From the NCBI RefSeq assembly GCF_027497235.1, contig NZ_CP114902.1, positions 2,059,501 through 2,123,500 on the forward strand: 64,000 bases of DNA. The letters are read 5' to 3'. Numbering within the stretch: the stretch's first letter is position 1; the number at the start of each line of letters is the position of its first letter. The position numbers and the translations under genes were made by a program. Under the pieces are notes generated by a model. It was not told the origin of the DNA and made no database searches. It saw only the letters and a program-made list of their open reading frames with translations. Source of the stretch: Micromonospora sp. WMMD1128 (GTDB lineage Bacteria > Actinomycetota > Actinomycetes > Mycobacteriales > Micromonosporaceae). Shown one piece after another: positions 60,767-64,000 of this stretch.

Positions 60767-62542
60767 TCACTGCACCGGCGCCAGCCACAGGTTGGTGATG
60801 TCGAAGAACTCGATCTGCGGCACGTGCACCGCGTTGCGCACCCGGCTGCCGTGGTAGCGGGAGGTCATCGCGGCGAACGACAGGATCGGCACGACCGGGA
60901 GATCCTGCATGATCCGTACGTCGATCTCGTGCCACAGTTCCTCGGCCCGCCGCTCGTCCAACTCTTCCAGGGCCCGCTCGATGAGGGCGTCGACCTCGGG
61001 GTTGTGGTAACCGCCGTAGTTCGTGGTGCCCGGCACGTCGTTGCTCTGGAACAGCGGCTGCACGATGACCCGCCCGTTGTTGCCGAACCAGTCCGGGGTG
61101 AAGCCGGGCTCGGCGATGTCCCAGTCGCCGCGCCGACCGGCCTCCGGGTCGGAGAGCGCGAAACCGTAGTATTCCGCCTGGCTGAAGAACCGCCACTCCA
61201 GGTTGATGCCGATCTCGGCGAGGTTGGCCGCCACCGAGTCCATCACCTTGCGGTGGATGCCGATCTGCCGGACCGCGGCGATCAGCGTGAGCCCGTCGCC
61301 GTAGCCCGCCTCGACCAGCAGCTCGCGGGCACGGGCCCGGTCGCCGCGGTGGCCCGGCGTCGCGTACGGGTCGAAGTCCTCCCGGTGGCCGACGCTGCCC
61401 CGGGGGATCACCGACCCCAGCGGTTCGTTCGGCGCGTCCAGCGCGTCGAGGATCTCGCCGACCGCCACCTTGTCGATGGCGTACGCGATGGCCTGGCGGA
61501 CCTTCGGGTTGGCGGTGGCCCGGCCCTGGTTGGGGCTGCGCAGGTTGAACACCAGGTACGGGTTGAGCGCGAAGCCGGGATAGGTACGGGGCGCGGCGTC
61601 CTGGCCGGGCTTGGGGCGGTCCCAGGACACGGCGGTGTAGGACCAGGCGAGGTCCACCTCGCCGGCGTCCATCCGTCGTTCCATCTCGGGCACCGGCACG
61701 TCGGAGGCGACCGTGATGTGGATGGCGTCCACGAACTGGTTGCGGATCGGGTCGGTGTCCTTGCGCCAGACCGGGTTGCGCTCCATCCGGATCTCCATGC
61801 CCCGGTCGGCGTAGCGGGTCAACCGGTACGGCGCGCAGGAGCGGGTGTTGCGGCGGAACTCCGGGCTGTCCGGCAGATAGGCGTCGTATTCCACCGGCGC
61901 GGGCGCGGTGAAGCCGGTGGCCAGGATGTTCAGGAAGTCGTTTGCCGGCCGGACGAGCTGGAACACCAGGGTGTGGTCGTCGGCGGCGCGCAGGCCCGCG
62001 ATGTCGTGGCTGTTCTGGAAGGCGGCCAGCGCCGCCGGCGTGACCTCGGCGTCGGTGAACGCCGCCCGGTACGCCTCGCAGTAGTCCCGGAAGCCGACGA
62101 TGGTGCTGGTGAAGTAGGGCAGCGCGCCGGCGCCCGCGACCGGGTTGGGCAGCCGCTTGAAGGCGCGCACCACGTCGTGGGCGGTGACCTCGCGCGGTGG
62201 GGCCGAGTCCCAGAGCACGCCCTCGCGCAGGCGGATGGTCACGGTGCGGCGGTCGGCGCTGAGCCCGCCGTTGTCCAGGGTCGGCGTCTCGGCCGCGAGG
62301 TCCGGCATCGGGGTGAACGACAGCTCGGGGGAGGACAGGTCGTCGGTGGCCGGGTACGCGAACAGATGGCGGGACAGCGCGCGCAGGATCTGCGCCGAGG
62401 TGGCGTAGTAGGCGCTTGCCGTGTCGAGGTGGTCGACGCCGCCGGGGCCGACCAGCCGTAGGACGCCGCCGTACCGCGGGTCGTCACGTTCGGGGGCGAG
62501 CCCGGTTGCCGGGTCGGCGAGAGGCTGTGCCGTGTCGGTCAT
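60767..62542 (-). CDS. Family-5 solute-binding protein without visible signal peptide
   Basis: A 591-residue protein of the peptide/opine/nickel-binding SBP family 5. Its blocks include YGGVLRLVGPGGVDHLDTASAYY, RTVTIRLREGVLWDSAPPREVTAHDVVRAFKRL and VRQAIAYAIDKVAVGEIL. The N terminus (MTDTAQPLADPATGLAPERDD) has no hydrophobic core, twin-arginine or lipobox. A cytoplasmic or Tat-partner role, or a mis-called start, must be considered, but upstream of ATG 62542 the frame contains no signal peptide. No ABC permease is beside it. It is divergent from the class V aminotransferase, so both may serve one pathway. Confidence 0.85.
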   Translation of the reverse strand: MTDTAQPLADPATGLAPERDDPRYGGVLRLVGPGGVDHLDTASAYYATSAQILRALSRHLFAYPATDDLSSPELSFTPMPDLAAETPTLDNGGLSADRRTVTIRLREGVLWDSAPPREVTAHDVVRAFKRLPNPVAGAGALPYFTSTIVGFRDYCEAYRAAFTDAEVTPAALAAFQNSHDIAGLRAADDHTLVFQLVRPANDFLNILATGFTAPAPVEYDAYLPDSPEFRRNTRSCAPYRLTRYADRGMEIRMERNPVWRKDTDPIRNQFVDAIHITVASDVPVPEMERRMDAGEVDLAWSYTAVSWDRPKPGQDAAPRTYPGFALNPYLVFNLRSPNQGRATANPKVRQAIAYAIDKVAVGEILDALDAPNEPLGSVIPRGSVGHREDFDPYATPGHRGDRARARELLVEAGYGDGLTLIAAVRQIGIHRKVMDSVAANLAEIGINLEWRFFSQAEYYGFALSDPEAGRRGDWDIAEPGFTPDWFGNNGRVIVQPLFQSNDVPGTTNYGGYHNPEVDALIERALEELDERRAEELWHEIDVRIMQDLPVVPILSFAAMTSRYHGSRVRNAVHVPQIEFFDITNLWLAPVQ

Positions 62543-62743
62543 GACTGTCGACCTCCATCTTCGAGGGTGACGGCGTCGGCGGACGGGCCGCCACCGGGTC
62601 TAGGCGTCCATCGATGCATAGACTATACGATAGTAAATCTCTGGGGCGTGTGATCGCGGCAAATGCGAGTCATGCCCCTCGGTGACTGCCTAAAGCGATA
62701 GTGAATGGCGGTCGCCGTCGGCTCCCACGACGGAGGGAATCCC
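62543..62743. promoter_or_regulatory. Divergent promoter region with CGATAGTRAAT repeats
   Basis: ACTATACGATAGT (62622-62634) has perfect 5-bp inverted arms around a 3-nt centre, in an AT-rich stretch. CGATAGTAAAT (62628-62638) and CGATAGTGAAT (62696-62706) form a direct repeat differing at one base, 68 bp apart. The second copy lies 38 nt before the aminotransferase start. These could be binding sites for a regulator of both divergent genes. Confidence 0.4.
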
Positions 62744-64000
62744 GTGACCCAGGAGACCAGCGCGAAGAACGAGTCCATCGCCGCGGTGCTGGCCCGCCAG
62801 CGCACCGAGGCAGAGGCGAGCCGGGCGGCAGCGGCGGTCGGCGCGGCCGGACCCCGCTTCCCGGAGGTGCCCAGGGGGCCGCTTGAGGACGAGACGACCT
62901 GGCGGCAGGTCCGCGACCTCTTTCCGATCGACCCCGCCCTGAGCCACCTCAACGTCGGCACCATCGGGTCCGCCCCGAAGCGGGTGCTGGAGATGCTCAA
63001 GCTGGCCGACTACGACTTCGCCCGGCATCCCCGCGACCCGTATCCGCCGACCACCATGAACGAGCCGCGGGCGGTGCTGGCCGCCGCCTACGGCTGCGAC
63101 CCCGACGAGATCGCCATCGTCCAGGGCGCCACCGACGGCAACTCGCGCATCCTCAACGGCCTCGACCTCGGCGCGGGCGACGAGGTCGTCACCACCACCC
63201 ACGAGTGCTACACGATGCAGGCGCCGCTCAACCTGTTGCACAACCGGCGCGGCGTGGTGGTCCGCAAGCTCACCCCGAAACTCGGGCCGGACCAGTCCGC
63301 CGAGGAGATCGTCGAGATGTTCGAGGCGGCGATCACCCCGCGGACCCGGGTGCTCCAGTGGGCCGCGGTGACGTTCACGGTCGGCACCACCATGCCCAAC
63401 CGGGCACTCGCCGAACTGGCACACCGGCACGGTCTGATCAGCGTGGTGGACGGCGCGCACCTGCCGGGCCAGTTCGCGCTGAACCTGCACGAGATGGGCG
63501 TCGACTTCCTCAGCGGCTCGGGGTCGAAGTATCAGTGCGGGCCGATGGGCACCGGCATCCTCTACGCCCGCAACAAGGTGCTCCCCGAATACAACCCACT
63601 GCCCCTGCCGACGTTCTGGCCGGTCATCTCGCTCTGGTACCCGATCGACGGTGAGCTGCCGCCGCGGACCACCACGCGGGAACCGACGTACGACATCGGC
63701 ACGTTCGTTCAGAAGACCGGGTCCGCCGACCTGTCCCGGGGGCCCGCGCTCCAGGCCGCCTGCGAGATCTTCCAGTCCATCGGCCAGGAGAACATCCAGC
63801 GGTACGTGCACGGCCTGAGCCGCCACCTCAAGCACCGCGTCGCCGAGCACTGGGGCGAGTCGGCGCTGTTCAGCCCGTTGCACGACGAGCGGCTGCACTG
63901 CGGCATGGTGGCCTTCCAGCCGTTCCGCGACCCGGAACACGCCCTGGACATGAACCGGTTCGTCGAGTTCGAGCAACGGATGGAGGACGAGTACGGGGTG
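62744..64000 (+). CDS. Class V aminotransferase (isopenicillin N epimerase-like), partial
   Basis: A PLP-dependent enzyme cut by the window edge after 419 codons, without a stop. A helical N-terminal segment of about 60 residues precedes the fold. Visible motifs are QGATDGNSRILNG (phosphate contact), HECYTMQ, VVDGAHLPGQ with D236 (pyridine-N contact) and SGSGSKYQCGPMG with the PLP lysine K262. The class V fold includes isopenicillin N epimerase and cysteine desulfurases; the SKYQCGP form is of the epimerase-like group. GTG at 62744 has GGAGGG 6 nt upstream. The substrate may be related to the ligand of the divergent binding protein. Confidence 0.85.
   Translation, partial: MTQETSAKNESIAAVLARQRTEAEASRAAAAVGAAGPRFPEVPRGPLEDETTWRQVRDLFPIDPALSHLNVGTIGSAPKRVLEMLKLADYDFARHPRDPYPPTTMNEPRAVLAAAYGCDPDEIAIVQGATDGNSRILNGLDLGAGDEVVTTTHECYTMQAPLNLLHNRRGVVVRKLTPKLGPDQSAEEIVEMFEAAITPRTRVLQWAAVTFTVGTTMPNRALAELAHRHGLISVVDGAHLPGQFALNLHEMGVDFLSGSGSKYQCGPMGTGILYARNKVLPEYNPLPLPTFWPVISLWYPIDGELPPRTTTREPTYDIGTFVQKTGSADLSRGPALQAACEIFQSIGQENIQRYVHGLSRHLKHRVAEHWGESALFSPLHDERLHCGMVAFQPFRDPEHALDMNRFVEFEQRMEDEYGV

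Overview
The window is very GC-rich, uses many GTG starts and packs genes into long runs joined by 4-nt ATGA/GTGA overlaps. This fits an actinomycete, most likely of the Micromonospora group. That placement is inferred from gene content (LmbU-type regulator, AfsR-like NB-ARC/TPR regulator, macrolide-type glycosyltransferases, secreted CBM5/12-GH18 chitinases); no rRNA or tRNA gene is visible. No CRISPR array, insertion sequence or prophage was found. The last gene is cut by the window edge.

Regions: 0-8.6 kb holds a GNAT enzyme, an aldo/keto reductase, two bacterial-PH membrane proteins, a MacB/FtsX-type ABC exporter and a YqeB-like protein. 8.5-10.4 kb encodes a NarL-type two-component system. 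10.5-14.6 kb has an LmbU-family regulator, an unknown secreted protein and an XRE/NB-ARC/TPR regulator. 14.6-20.6 kb carries two tandem activator-dependent-type glycosyltransferases, then a compact cassette of XRE regulator, ImmA/IrrE protease, MAB_1171c-like membrane protein and MpaB-like oxygenase.

20.8-43.3 kb is a large acyl-CoA catabolic region. A minus-strand operon encodes an APH-type kinase, three SDRs, a MaoC hydratase, a quinone oxidoreductase, a single-chain biotin carboxylase/carboxyltransferase and an ACAD10/11-like dehydrogenase. Divergent from it are a thiolase and a natural acyl-CoA synthetase/acyl-CoA dehydrogenase fusion, followed by a convergent TetR gene. Divergent from tetR is an oligopeptide-type ABC transporter operon with an embedded CoA-transferase, a nitroreductase, another ACAD and a tyrosine phosphatase. 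Near-palindromes with a GACGTC core occur in both divergent promoter regions and suggest one TetR regulon. Taken together the genes could activate an organic acid, phosphorylate and dephosphorylate a 4-hydroxyacyl-CoA (levulinate-like route), then complete beta-oxidation and carboxylation. The substrate is unknown.

44.0-52.0 kb is a sugar-catabolic locus: YhfZ-like regulator and ADPS-like FAD oxidase on one side, and sugar ABC transporter, DhnA-type aldolase and two PfkB kinases on the other, with paired CAG-N4-CTG palindromes in the shared promoter. 52.0-58.1 kb has an OmpR-type two-component system, a membrane-anchored trypsin-like protease, a VWA/solute-binding lipid-independent membrane protein and a Ser/Thr kinase. 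58.2-60.7 kb has two chitinases that share an identical 153-bp CBM segment. 60.7-64.0 kb has a family-5 solute-binding protein with no visible signal peptide and a divergent class V aminotransferase.
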